Assembly (NCBI GenBank): GCA_028023455.1
Contig: JAQFVV010012405.1
Location: 1,015,677-1,079,676, forward strand
DNA from: Epiperipatus broadwayi
Taxonomy: Eukaryota; Onychophora; Udeonychophora; Euonychophora; Peripatidae
Reading direction: 5' to 3'
DNA length: 64,000 bases
Both the position numbers and the translations under genes were made by a program. A model generated the notes under the pieces. The model was not told the origin of the DNA. It saw nothing but the letters and a program-made list of their open reading frames with translations, and ran no database searches. This document shows positions 1-10,425 of the stretch, in pieces (position 1 is the first letter of the stretch; each line of letters begins with the position of its first letter).

Positions 1-1688
1 TTCGTTTTAAAAGAAACAGGGAATGTTCGAGAACAAATTAGAAAATTTATTAAATCATTTTGAACAAAAGGGAAGGAAAAAAAAAATAAGTAAATTAATT
101 AATCTGTAATAGGTAAAAAAAATTCCAAGTGATCTAAGATATTTTGAATGGGGGGCAATTAGTAGAGTCAAATTTAGAGAAGTTGAAACAATAAGCAGGA
201 TGTATGTTGGTAAAGTCTAGATAACAATCCAAATTTAGAAGCAGAGGTGATAAAAAGTGTACACTGCTATTGTACTACTTAGACTTCTGACTCCGGCTAA
301 AACAATATGTAAGAAAAATGGAAAAACTAAATTAAATTCCCACGTGGTGCAAATGTCACAGAAACTATTAAATAAAGAGGATCCTTGATTAGCAAATAAG
401 AACTAATGACTTATGAGTGCATGATAGAGATTGGAGGAAAAATTCAAGGTGTCACGGCGGGAAAGAAGAGAGAAGAAAAAGGCAAGATGGAACCGAAAAA
501 GGACACTAAATTGAAAGTTGTTGAAGGCGAAATCAAGTTGAATTGTAGCGGAAAGTATAATTAATTTTTTTGCGGAGCTTCCGATTAAGTACTTGGACTT
601 CCTAACCTACACTTGTGTAATATCGTAGCCGAAATGCGTTGCTGAATCCAAAATTCGCGGCTTGGCCGCCGAACCTTCGCACCTGGCACTGCTGATCGTC
701 CTAGAATGCTCTCAACCTCGGAGAAAATGAACTCAAGGACCACACACACCCTGGAAGCCTCACCCAGAACCGACATGCGGAATTAATAAAATATCGCTCA
801 GGATCCCATTACAGTCTTCTCGTCCCACAGGTAGTTATTTTTAACATTTGCTTACACATTCATGCACCAGATAAAATACTTTAAAGTGGAGAACGATTTA
901 CAAACATTAAGTATAAAATGATTAAATTGCTAATGACCAACCGAACCACTAAAGAACTCAACCAGTATAATATGTACAATTAATACTCAGCAAAGATCTA
1001 TGTAAGTTAATATTCGCTTCCGTAATTGTGTTATCTAGACTTACTAAATTATATATCTGCATAATAATTTTATTTACCCAGTTTACAAATAAATCATTCA
1101 CTTAATTAATGTTTCTTTTATTGATCGCTTGGAATTTCAAATTTATTTAACCAATGTTGAATGAGTGCGGGAGTGATCTATTTTATATAGTTTGAATGGG
1201 TGCATTTAATATGTTAGTTAAGCGTTAAGTATATTTATAGCATTTATAATTGTCGTACCATTCTTAGGTTAAGGTTAAGTTTTGGGAGATTTATTCTGGG
1301 GGATATAGGGCGGGCCTAACCATGATAAAGGCATGTCAATAGTGTGTTAAGAGTAATGAGCGATATAGTTCGGAAATAGTGGCTGTGTTCATTTCTTGCT
1401 GTCCGCTGGAGCGATGCTTGGGCATGTTCTGTGATATAGTTGAGTGAGCGTGTGCACGTGCGTGGCAAGCTTGAAAAGGTTCTCCTGGCGCCTATTACTC
1501 GGATTCAATCTGAATCTAGGTATGAAACAAATAAAACGTGCGTGTATATGTGTTTGAAACTATTTTCACAAAACATTATGTAACCCCGGATGACAGAACA
1601 CAGCGGGTTCGTAAAAAGGGAATCGTCAATAGAAAAGCCAGAAGGAGAAATAGTGTCTGCAGAATTATAGAGTAGGGGTCGGGTTACA
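1..1688 (+). repeat. 5' LTR (left end cut by window)
   Basis: Matches 4331-6018 base for base apart from roughly 18 substitutions and two single-base length changes in homopolymers (my count by eye, about 1%). It ends in GGGTTACA at 1688, the complement of the TGTAAC that starts the 3' LTR. An AATAAA-type polyadenylation signal lies near 1530, close to where the R region would be expected. A minus-strand 63-codon frame (585-776) recurs in the other LTR only because the LTR is duplicated. Confidence 0.95.
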
Positions 1689-1690
1689 TT

Positions 1691-1708
1691 TGGCGCGTCA
1701 ACGTGCGG
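1691..1708 (+). other. candidate tRNA primer-binding site
   Basis: Immediately after the LTR end the sequence reads TT then TGGCGCGTCAACGTGCGG. A TGGCG start two bases after the LTR is typical of an LTR-retrotransposon primer-binding site, complementary to a tRNA 3' CCA end. I cannot assign the tRNA with confidence. Confidence 0.4.
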
Positions 1709-2536
1709 CGAAACTGTTGTTTCAAAGGGCAGAACCGACGTGAAAATAACTGACGTTTCTAATAATGAAAGTCAATTTAAATAAAGAGACCCTGAGAAGG
1801 AAAGACGTTTAGCGACATAAATAAGGCGCTCGGAACAACAGAATAAATTATCTATTAAAGCGGGGGGGAAATTTTATAATCACTAAAAGTCAAATTATTA
1901 AACATTGCTTGAGAGAGTGGGAAGGGGATTTAGTTTTTTGTCATTATTAAAATAATCAAGCAGTCGAATATACCTGATATTTGTAGAAAGCTGTGGAATA
2001 GCGGGATTCCGTGGAAGAAATATCGGAAGTAATTCATAAATTAATTTCTATATTAGCAAGTTAACCGCAAATAAATTTAATCAAAAAAAATATATATATA
2101 TCGTTAAAAGACGCATTGTAATATTATTATATTCTTGCGCAAAGGAACGAACTGTAACCGGGATCTTGTTAGGAGTTGTGTGTTACTTAAAAATAAAAGG
2201 GACGTTGAGCGTAAACAACAACATATATATAAATAACCACCAAAAAAAAAAAATTATAAAAGATAAGTAAAGGATAGCGTATCTACATATGTAACGACGC
2301 GTGTAACAGTATATAGGTATAACCGCACATATACTGATAGCTACTGAATATAAATAAAGGGGAACAGTGGGAACTGGGATAATCTGAGCGATAGAAACTA
2401 AACTTGAGGGCTTACTGTGGGAATTTTAAGAGCAAGGAGCATCTGAAAATAGGACAAGACAGTCAGTGGGACCAGCGGAGTAGTAGGTGACGAGCCGTGG
2501 ATTAGCATAATCACATCACAAAGCAAGTAAATAACG
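1709..2536 (+). other. untranslated leader of the LTR element
   Basis: About 830 bp between the presumed primer-binding site and the gag start with no frame I can recognise. It contains short homopolymers and (TA)n but no repeat seen elsewhere in the window. Confidence 0.5.
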
Positions 2537-2956
2537 ATGGAAGAAATCCAAAATGAAAGCATGTGGGAACAGACGGGGGAGAGTCCGATACAGTTTAAGA
2601 GATGGGATGCGGAGAGCGAAGGGGACATCAAAGTATTAATAAGGATGATGACTCAAATGATGGCCGAAATGAGGGCAGATAGGGAAGAGCGTAGGAGAGA
2701 TAGGGAAGAGTGGAAAGAGGAAACAAGGCAATTGCTCCGGGGAAAGGGAGTGAAGTCAGAGGAGTGCCAAGGGGAAGATAGTACTTTTTCCAAAGTTGAG
2801 GAAGAGATAGACCAGAAAGAGGATGAAGAATGCCAACAAATAATACGATACCTACGTGAGAGGAGGCCAAAGGCAGGGTCCGAAAAAAAAAGGAAGAGAC
2901 TGGGGGGGGTCTGTTATGGAAGTATCGGGACCGGTGCATTATTCTGGAAGGAATAG
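2537..2956 (+). CDS. truncated gag-like protein
   Basis: A 139-codon frame beginning at the first ATG after the leader. Residues about 33-70 are Met-, Arg- and Glu-rich with regular spacing and should form a charged coiled coil, as seen at the N-terminus of many Gypsy Gag proteins. A second acidic stretch and the basic KKRKR follow. No capsid core or CCHC zinc knuckle remains. The last ~15 codons run out of frame over the start of pol homology, so the true gag part ends near 2890-2905. It overlaps the integrase frame (frame 2 versus frame 1), so fusion would need a -1 shift. The function is inferred from position and composition. Confidence 0.6.
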   Translation: MEEIQNESMWEQTGESPIQFKRWDAESEGDIKVLIRMMTQMMAEMRADREERRRDREEWKEETRQLLRGKGVKSEECQGEDSTFSKVEEEIDQKEDEECQQIIRYLRERRPKAGSEKKRKRLGGVCYGSIGTGALFWKE

Positions 2957-4005
2957 TCCAAAGGAAAACAGGGAATGGGAAACAAACCCGTATTGTAATA
3001 CCGAAGGGAATGCGGGATAGAATGGTTGATGAGACCCATCAGGAACGTGGCCATTACGGAACAAGCAAGACTGAGGGGTACCTTAGTAATTGGTTTTACT
3101 GGCCAGGGATGCACCACGACATTGCCAGAAGACTATGGGAGTGTGAGATTTGTGCGAGGACAAAACCGTTAAATCGGTCGAATGAAGGACCTCAGATACC
3201 GATCATCGTCCGGGAACCAAACCACACCCTGGCCATTGATTATTATGGGCCATTGCCGATGTTTGGGGGAAAGAGGTATTTACTGGTCACATATGATTTG
3301 TGCTCCAAAATGGTCGCTGCGTACCCCATGGCCCGGACTAATGCAAACCAGACCATCAAACTGTTGGAAACCAAACAATTTCCCATCATCGGGAAACCTA
3401 AGTGCCTTTTATCGGATCATGGCACACCATTTGTATCAAAGGTGTGGAGGCGATGGGTGAATCAAACCGGGATCAAACATCATATGACGTCTATCCGGAA
3501 CCCGCAGAGCAACCCATGCGAGCGGGTGATGCGGGAGTTGGGGCGGCTATTCCGCGTGTACACTGCAGGAGATCATCGGAAATGGGTTCAGGAGATTCCC
3601 CGGATTACTGAAATGATCAATATCTCAAAGAATGAGTCCACTGGACTTGAACCAAGTCGACTCCATTATGGACGACCTATACCGTATCCTTACAATGATA
3701 GACCCTCGATCCGAACAGGAAGAGTTGATCGAAAACATGACAATCAGATAGCATTATGGAGATTGGAACATATGGGGGAAATGCGAAGGCAGACCACCAG
3801 GCCAACCCGAAACACGTTCGCTGTGGGAGACAGAGTCATGGTAAGAGCAAATCCGGTCAGTCGACCGGAACAGCACATATTCAAGAAATTCCTCGACATC
3901 TATGAGGGCCCATATGAGATCGTCCGGGCATATGGGAATAATGCCTTTGTACTGGGCCAAGGAAAGGGAACATTTAATGCGAGGGCACTGAAGAGGGCCG
4001 AATAA
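2911..4005 (+). CDS. Gypsy integrase (C-terminal part of pol)
   Basis: Catalyses insertion of the retrotransposon cDNA into the genome. The frame is open from 2860 to the TAA at 4003-4005; pol homology begins at LWKYRDR near 2914 (the RNase H-integrase linker) and the first ATG is 3010. Counting from that ATG, the HHCC zinc finger is H10, H15, C45, C48. The rve core has D77 (LAIDYYG), D136 (LLSDHG) and E171 (NPQSNPCERVMREL), with 34 residues between the last two. The rest is a C-terminal region with a GPYEIVRAYGNNAFVL-type chromo-like/SH3-like segment near the end. The catalytic residues are intact with no stop. RT and RNase H, which should precede it in pol, are missing, so translation would need the gag start plus a -1 frameshift or an internal start. 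Confidence 0.92.
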   Translation: MLWKYRDRCIILEGIVQRKTGNGKQTRIVIPKGMRDRMVDETHQERGHYGTSKTEGYLSNWFYWPGMHHDIARRLWECEICARTKPLNRSNEGPQIPIIVREPNHTLAIDYYGPLPMFGGKRYLLVTYDLCSKMVAAYPMARTNANQTIKLLETKQFPIIGKPKCLLSDHGTPFVSKVWRRWVNQTGIKHHMTSIRNPQSNPCERVMRELGRLFRVYTAGDHRKWVQEIPRITEMINISKNESTGLEPSRLHYGRPIPYPYNDRPSIRTGRVDRKHDNQIALWRLEHMGEMRRQTTRPTRNTFAVGDRVMVRANPVSRPEQHIFKKFLDIYEGPYEIVRAYGNNAFVLGQGKGTFNARALKRAE

Positions 4006-4059
4006 CTTGGCACCTTCTCAGAGCTAAAATCCGCAATCCTCGGATTTTACTCTACACCA

Positions 4060-4071
4060 GGCGGGGAGATA
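4060..4071 (+). other. polypurine tract
   Basis: The sequence GGCGGGGAGATA abuts the first base (TGTAAC) of the 3' LTR. This is the expected place and composition of the plus-strand primer. Confidence 0.65.
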
Positions 4072-6018
4072 TGTAACGGAATAGCGTTACATAGGGTTTG
4101 AACCTAGGAAAGTTAAATATATATTGATGATGAAATAAATGACAGGTACAAAACTTTTTAACAAAGCGATCTTGTTTTAAGAATAAACGAGAAACAGCCA
4201 TGTCTAAAGCAGATCGCAGCTATACAAGAGTACCTGTCAGATTTATTGAAATAAAATTAAAAGAGTTTTTATTTTTTGAGGAATTAATTTATTATAATCA
4301 TTATTTGTCAAGTTTGCTTTTTTTTGTTATTTCGTTTTAAAAGAAACAGGGAATGTTCGAGAACAAATTAGAAAATTTATTAAATCATTTTGAACAAAAG
4401 GGAAGGAAAAAAAAAAATAAGTAAATTAATTAATCTGTAATAGGTAAAAAAAATTCCAAGCGATCTAAGATATTTTGAATGGGGGGCAATTAGTAGAGTC
4501 AAATTTAGAGAAGTTGAAACACTAAGCAGGATGTATGTTGGTAAAGTCTAGATAACAATCCAAATTTAGAAGCAGAGGTGATAAAAAGTGTACACTGCTA
4601 TTGTACTACTTAGACTTCTGACTCCGGCTAAAACAATATGTAAGAAAAATGGAAAAACTAAATTAAATTCCCACGTGGTGCAAATGTCACAGAAACTATT
4701 AAATAAAGAGGATCCTTGATTAGCAAATAAGAACTAATGACTTATGAGTGCATGATAGAGATTGGAGGAAAAATTCAAGGTGTCACGGCGGGAAAGAGGA
4801 GAGAAGAAAAAGGCAAGACGGAACCGAAAAAGGACACTAAATTGAAAGTTGTTGAAGGCGAAATCAAGTTGAATTGTAGCGGAAAGTATAATTAATTTTT
4901 TTGCGGAGCTTCCGATTAAGTACTTGGACTTCCTAACCTACACTTGTGTAATATCGTAGCCGAAATGCGTTGCTGAATCCAAAATTCGCAGCTTGGCCGC
5001 CGAACCTTCGCACCCGGCACCGCTGATCGTCCTAGAATGCTCTCAACCTCGGAGAAAATGAACTCAAGGACCACACACACCCTGGAAGCCTCACCCAGAA
5101 CCGACATGCGGAATTAATAAAATATCGCTCAGGATCCCATTACAGTCTTCTCGTCCCACAGGTAGTTATTTTTAACATTTGCTTACACATTCATGCACCA
5201 GATAAAATACTTTAAAGTGGAGAACGATTTATAAACATTAAGTATAAAATGATTAAATTGCTAATGACCAACCGAACCACTAAAGAACTCAACCAGTATA
5301 ATATGTACAATTAATACTCAGCAAAGATCTATGTAAGTTAATATTCGCTTCCGTAATTGTGTTATCTAGACTTACTAAATTATATATCTGCATAATAATT
5401 TTATTTACCCAGTTTACAAATAAATCATTCACTTAATTAATGTTTCTTTTATTGATCGCTTGGAATTTCAAATTTATTTAACCAATGTTGAATGAGTGCG
5501 GGAGTGATATATTTTATATAGTTTGAATGGGTGCATTTAATATGTTAGTTAAGCGTTAAGTATATTTATAGCATTTATAATTGTCGTACCATTCTTAGGT
5601 TAAGGTTAAGTTTTGGGAGATTTATTCTGGGGGATATAGGGCGGGCCTAACCATGATAAAGGCATGTCAAGAGTGTGTTAAGAGTAATGAGTGATATAGT
5701 TCGGAAATAGTGGCTGTGTTCATTTCTTGCTGTCCGCTGGAGCGATGCTTGGGCATGTTCTGTGATATAGTTGAGTGAGCGTGTGCATGTGCGTGGCGAG
5801 CTTGAAAGGGTTCTCCTGGCACCTATTACTCGGATTCAATCTGAATCTAGGTATGAAACAAATAAAACGTGCGTGTATATGTGTTTGAAACTATTTTCAC
5901 AAAACATTATGTAACCCCGGACAACAGAACACAGCGGGTTCGTAAAAGGGAATCGTCAATAGAAAAGCCAGAAGGAGAAATAGTGTCTGCAGAATTATAG
6001 AGTAGGGGTCGGGTTACA
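4072..6018 (+). repeat. 3' LTR, complete (1947 bp)
   Basis: Starts TGTAACGGAATAG directly after the polypurine tract and ends GGGTTACA, giving short inverted ends TGTAAC/GTTACA. Positions 4331-6018 match the 5' LTR at about 99% identity. The flank after 6018 is an (AT)n run. Confidence 0.93.
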
Positions 6019-6289
6019 ATATATATATATTAGGCACTATTACATAAAAATTGTTGTGGCAAGTGAAATAAAAACATTATTTAAAAAAAGTGTGCTTTCC
6101 TTTCTAAAAAAGTAATGTCTTTGTCACCGATATATATATATATAACAAGATTCAAACTTATAATTCATTTCAAAAACAACCTACCTTTAATATCAAAAGA
6201 AGTTTTCATAAAGTGGATAACTCAGATTTCAGGAAATGTATCATCAGAAGGGGGGGGGTAAACTTTTTTTATAATTGATTTTTTCCATA

Positions 6290-7038
6290 AAGATAAAACT
6301 CTACATTGTCAAATTAATTTTATAGGAGGGATTATTAATTTTGGTCAATTTTATGTCTCTTTTAAAGCTTTGAATAAAATTAATGGTTTTCTTTTATGAG
6401 ACAATTATATTTTTGGTAGTTTAGATATTGAAAATATGTATTGAACTGTTGGTAGATTAAAAAGTATTAGTGGAATTTTGGGAAAACATAAATATTCATT
6501 GCTGATAAAATTCAAGTTATTCATGATTTGGTTTTATTACTAAGAATTCAATGTATTTTATGCATAGTAATGTGTTTTATAAAATTAAGTAGGTGAATTA
6601 TTGGTTATATTATTTCTTCTTTAATGTGCTCTATTTATATTGATTTTTTTTAAGAGGATAGTATTATTAATCAATTTTCTGTTGTTTTTTTTTTTTTGAA
6701 ATTATTTGTTAGCTGTGTTGGTGATTGTTTGTTTGTTATTGAAAAAAATAATTTGAAGGATTTTTTTGATAGATTGAATACTTTTGATTCTAATATTATA
6801 TTTACTATTTGGGGAGGGAGAGGAGAGTTGACTTGGTTAAGTTGAACTTTTAGATTTAAATGTTGTTAAATTAATAATACTTTACTTTGTTTTCATTTTA
6901 TTAAAGATAAAAATTTAAAAAATATAATAAAGTCTGACAGTTAATCAACCCTTTACACTAAAAAATTTGCCTTGTTAAATTTTTATTATAGGAATAAAAG
7001 GCTTAAAAATTTTGAAAATAAGTCTTATATAGAGTGTA
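6290..7038 (+). pseudogene. PLE reverse transcriptase domain, decayed
   Basis: Segment carrying the RT part of the PLE. SLDIENMY matches the PLE motif with the first catalytic Asp. The catalytic YVDD box has become CVGD, so one of the paired Asp residues is lost. Downstream TLYTKKFALLNFYYR fits the post-catalytic region where PLE proteins have a hydrophobic 'L..R' stretch. At least four frame changes or stops are present. Confidence 0.72.
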
Positions 7039-7793
7039 TTAACCCTTAAACCGCTAATTTTATTATTGGTTGTATCAGATAAAAATCAAATCTTTTAATT
7101 GGCCAACTCACAAACTGAAGACAAAGCCTATTGTTAAAACATATTCGCCTATAATATTAAATTCAACTCAGATACGTTTATAAAAAGTTTTTTACTAATT
7201 TTTCAGGTTATGAAGAGAATGAAAGTTCTTTCAAAAATAAATTGCTATTTATTTATTCTAAAATATTCACTTTCGGCAACGTAAAAGCTATAATATAAAC
7301 AAAAAGATCGACTTTTACGTTATAGAAAAGTAAATATTTCTTTTTACTAAATCTTCAACATTTTTACAAAAATCTTCGATATTTTTCGAAAATAATTTTG
7401 TTTTTTTAGTATATTTTTTAAAAAACTAGTTTAATTTCTTAAATTATATTTTTTTAATACTTAAAATTGGATTCGAAATGAAAATCTCAGCGTTTTTCTT
7501 TATTTTCTTTGATCAGGCAGTTTTATTGTTCTTTCCAGCCAATCAGAATGTCTTTTTCGGCTGAGAGCTTGCTAAGAACCAATCACAAATAATGTTCTTT
7601 CTTTGTTTAGGTTTAAATGCGTTTTTTTTCTATTTTTTACTTGTAAAATAAATCGGAAGATGGCACCATCGTACAGAACTTTTAAAAACGCATTCAATAC
7701 GTCTTTAACGAAAATTTTCGTATGAAAACGGGCTGAGTTAGAGTGATTTCAGATGTCGACGAGGAGCCTCGTCGGACGCGGGAAAAGGGTTAA
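7039..7793 (+). mobile_element. piggyBac-like MITE (copy 1) inside the PLE
   Basis: 755 bp bounded by TTAA on both sides (7039-7042 and 7790-7793). The ends are CCCTTAAACCGC and, in reverse complement, CCCTTTTCCCGC: an imperfect inverted repeat starting CCC, as in piggyBac-type elements with TTAA target sites. No transposase frame. It splits the RT from the GIY-YIG part of the PLE relic, so it inserted later. Related copies lie at 51132 and 62149 in the same orientation. A small GC-rich hairpin (CGACGAGG/CCTCGTCG) sits near the right end. Confidence 0.65.
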
Positions 7794-7859
7794 ATTGATT
7801 ATAATATAGATTTATTAAGAATAATATATTTAATAAAAATATCTACAAGTTTGATTTTA

Positions 7860-8110
7860 ATAAAAATTCTTTAATAAATACTTCAAAACAGTCTATTGGT
7901 GGTATATGTATTCCTGATATAGTTTATTAAATACTTTCTTACAGTTGTCATAAAATTTATATAGGTCAAGTAAATTAAGGATTAATGAAATAATTAATGT
8001 TCATAAGAGTGGAATTGAAAATAAATATTATAGTATGGCTTTATATATCCATGAATTGAATATAGATATTAAAATATTATCTGACAATGCAGAAATGATT
8101 TTTAATAAAA
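7860..8110 (+). pseudogene. PLE GIY-YIG endonuclease domain, decayed
   Basis: Translated pieces read GGICIPDI, then after a stop SCHKIYIGQ, then (after a frame change) RINEI, HKSGIENKYYSMALYIHELNIDIKIL. This order (GIY, YIG, R..E..H, salaeH-like) is that of the C-terminal nuclease of Penelope-like elements, which makes the target nick. Stops and frameshifts mean no active protein. Confidence 0.72.
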
Positions 8111-8476
8111 AAATAAATTTGAAAAAGTAATGATCAATCTTCTGAAATCTGATGTCATCAGACTTATGAAAATTTCCCTTGATATTAAAAATAAGTATTT
8201 TTGAAATAAGTTATGGGATTAAGTCTTATTTTATATATGTATGTGTTATATTTAGTAGATTTTCACTTGAGAAGTTCTATTTGCGTAATAGATAAAATCA
8301 TAGATATGTGAAAATTTTAGTATAAATTTGTTATCTTTTTGGCTAATATTTAATGTTATATGATTTATTATAGTTACATATGACTAAATATTTAAAAATT
8401 ACCTATATATATTAAGACATCCAAAAAAAATAAAACTTACCAGCTTTCATTTATGTTCTTTTATAATTAATATAGA

Positions 8477-8789
8477 TATGTGCTCTGCACACAGATAATG
8501 AAGCTATTAAATGTAAGTAAAATTATCAAAAATTACCGCCAAGCGCTTTCGGGACAGTTTATAGTCCCATATTCATGGTGACTTGTATTTGGTTAATTAA
8601 CTGTAATGTTAATGGTCTATATAACATCTTCAAATAAATTTTCATAAATTTGCATTAACATTACAGTTCTTAACCAAATACAAGTCACCATGAATATGGG
8701 ACTATAAACTGTCCCGAAAGCGCTTGGCAGTAATTTTTGATAATTTTACTTATGTTTAATAGCTTCATTATCTGTGCGCAGAGCACATA
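8477..8789. repeat. long foldback repeat (hairpin arms ~138 bp)
   Basis: The left arm 8477-8614 and right arm 8653-8789 are reverse complements with only scattered mismatches, around a 38-base loop. The outer ends are TATGTGCTC and GAGCACATA. It contains no coding frame and no recognisable ribozyme core. It is probably a MITE-like or foldback element; no second copy is seen in the window. Confidence 0.8.
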
Positions 8790-9937
8790 TATATATATTA
8801 ATTGATTTCAAACACTAATGAAGTAAAGCCTTAACTAGTTCTTTTATAATAAAAATTAACTATGACTAAGTGCTAAGAATAATTACTAGGTGATTTTAAA
8901 TATTAAGTACATCCTAATCTGCTATGTAGAAGTATCACTATTTTTTTTAGTTACAGCCCTCAGTAGGAATGCCTTAGTGGTAACAGTATAAATTAAAAAA
9001 TAAAATAAATTAAATTTCATTTTTAATAATTCATTTTTTTTAATTGTGGATAAATTAATCTGCATGTCTTGGGATAATGGACATCATGTTTTCACTACAT
9101 TTTAAGACTCTCTCTCTATTCATAACCAAGTAATTGTTATTTTTTTTTTATTAAAGATGTTAATTTTATATTAATTTGCATGGAATAATTAATTGGCACT
9201 TCAAACATCTGACATGATGTTATTGTTTTAAATTATTCGGGATAAAATTTGTCTTCTTTTCAAAGTATATTGATTGCATAAAATGTAAGATCTATATCAC
9301 AATCTTGAAATGTCTGTGCAAAAACTGTAAAATGTTTTTAATGAACTGAATCAGATAAGATAAAGTGTCAACAATAATGATGCATATGTTGAAACCTTAA
9401 AAAGTTAATATTATTTTTTCAAATGCTATTTGCAATAAGATGTGAATCATTGTATATTAATGGTTTAAGAATTCACAAAAGCTATATAACAACTGTGTAA
9501 ATGTAACTTTTTTTACCCAAAGACTGTTTGGTGTTGCTAAATAATAGGATGTTACAACCAAGAAATGACATATGAATCTCATTTGTATATCTGTTTAAAA
9601 AGCCAAATTTGTCTTCCAAATGAATAGAAAAACATATAATACATTCTAAACCTTTCAGTGATTGCTGATACCATAGATAATACTAAACTTTATATAAGAA
9701 TAAAAGAAATGTAGATTTTCCAATTAAACAAGTATAATGCCTAAATGTGCTAAAATGCAGGAAGAAATGAAGCTTCACCATTGTCTGTATTTTCGTACAT
9801 TTAGACATATAAACCCTATATAATATACACATTTAACACATGACAGGAATATAATTTAATTTTAAAATATATACATTCACATACCTCAATACAAATAATT
9901 AATAATAAAAAACAGAATGTTTAATTATGAAAATCAC
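8790..9937. other. AT-rich interval, nothing recognised
   Basis: About 1.1 kb of AT-rich sequence without long frames or repeats shared with the rest of the window. Confidence 0.5.
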
Positions 9938-10425
9938 ATGACCACCATTTCTTATGCTTGCTCTTAACTGTTATTAAAACAGTTATTAAAGCATAAGAAA
10001 TGGTGCTCATGTGATGTTTATTGTCTTAAAACCAATCATGCCTAATAGGATAGTGGTGGCTATGGTTATTAAAGAACCAATGACATCAAAATGTGTAGGT
10101 ACTGAACTGAGTTCAGACCTATATGACTATATAAGCTGATGGGCTTGGATTGAAAATATTATAATGTTTTCAATTTAAGTCTTATAGTTTTGTAGTTAAG
10201 TAGAGATAAAAGGTGGCTGTTGGAGGATTGCATTAGATCCCAAGATCTAGGTGCAGTGCTCTCAGATCCAAAGCTCACTGACAAAGGCCACAAGCCAGAA
10301 ACTAGTCTGGGGATATTGGATGAATAGGCACTATATGGGTATTTTATGCACAAGTCTTCTGGAATCCATTGATTACTCTGGCCTGCACTAAGTGGCAATA
10401 CGTATAGAGAGTTTTGCCTGTTTTA
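9938..10425 (+). mobile_element. Family-1 hammerhead repeat, copy A (ribozyme core mutated)
   Basis: Starts with a short inverted piece of the family's terminal sequence (9939-9979), then one plus-oriented unit ending in GAGAGTTTTGCCTG at about 10420. It has the family landmarks TATATAAGC, AGATCTAGGTGCAGTGCTC and ACTAGTCTGGGGATATTGGA. The ribozyme region 10273-10313 keeps stem II (GGC/GCC), GAAA at 10298-10301 and GUC at 10305-10307. The core reads CUGACAA (10278-10284): the invariant G8 is A, so it should not cleave. The minus-strand frame at 10159-10398 is a by-product. Confidence 0.8.

Larger units (their letters stand above)
1..6018 (+). mobile_element. Ty3/mdg4 (Gypsy) LTR retrotransposon, internally deleted
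   Basis: Two near-identical long direct repeats (1-1688 and 4072-6018) bracket 2.4 kb of internal sequence, so this is an LTR retrotransposon whose first ~259 bp lie outside the window. The internal part has a 139-residue gag-like frame, then the RNase H-integrase linker and an integrase with HHCC and D,D,E residues. The order of features and the integrase type place it in Ty3/mdg4. Protease, reverse transcriptase and RNase H are absent: only about 50-100 bp separate gag from pol homology. Such a copy could move only with enzymes supplied by a relative. The 3' LTR is followed directly by an (AT)n run; the 5' flank is not visible, so a target-site duplication cannot be tested. Confidence 0.93.
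6145..8235 (+). pseudogene. Penelope-like element relic (RT + GIY-YIG endonuclease), interrupted
   Basis: PLEs are retroelements with a telomerase-related RT and a C-terminal GIY-YIG nuclease. Frame-shifted but readable blocks: SLDIENMY near 6420 (the first catalytic Asp region), then FLKLFVSCVGDCLFVIE near 6700, which aligns with the YVDD box but reads CVGD, then DFFDRLNTFDSNIIFT, a PLE signature, near 6755. After the inserted MITE come GGICIPDI (about 7890) and KIYIGQ (about 7955), the GIY-YIG core, followed by HKSGIENKYYSMALYIHEL. Many stops and frameshifts make it dead. About 95 bp at each end (6145-6240 and 8138-8235) are inverted repeats of each other, as expected for PLE pseudo-LTRs. 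The plus strand carries the coding sense. Confidence 0.8.

Noticed and set aside
585-776. 63-codon minus-strand frame present twice (also 4916-5107)
   Set aside because: It is duplicated only because it lies in the LTR; no domain, and the two copies differ at random positions.
8138-8180. CTGATG in the right PLE end as a hammerhead
   Set aside because: The bases that follow form the palindrome TCTGATGTCATCAGA and leave no CUGANGA-stem-GAAA order; the mirrored left end has CTGATGA and GAAA but no stem II.
10159-10398. 79-codon minus-strand frame
   Set aside because: It is the antisense of the non-coding family-1 repeat; other copies do not keep it open.
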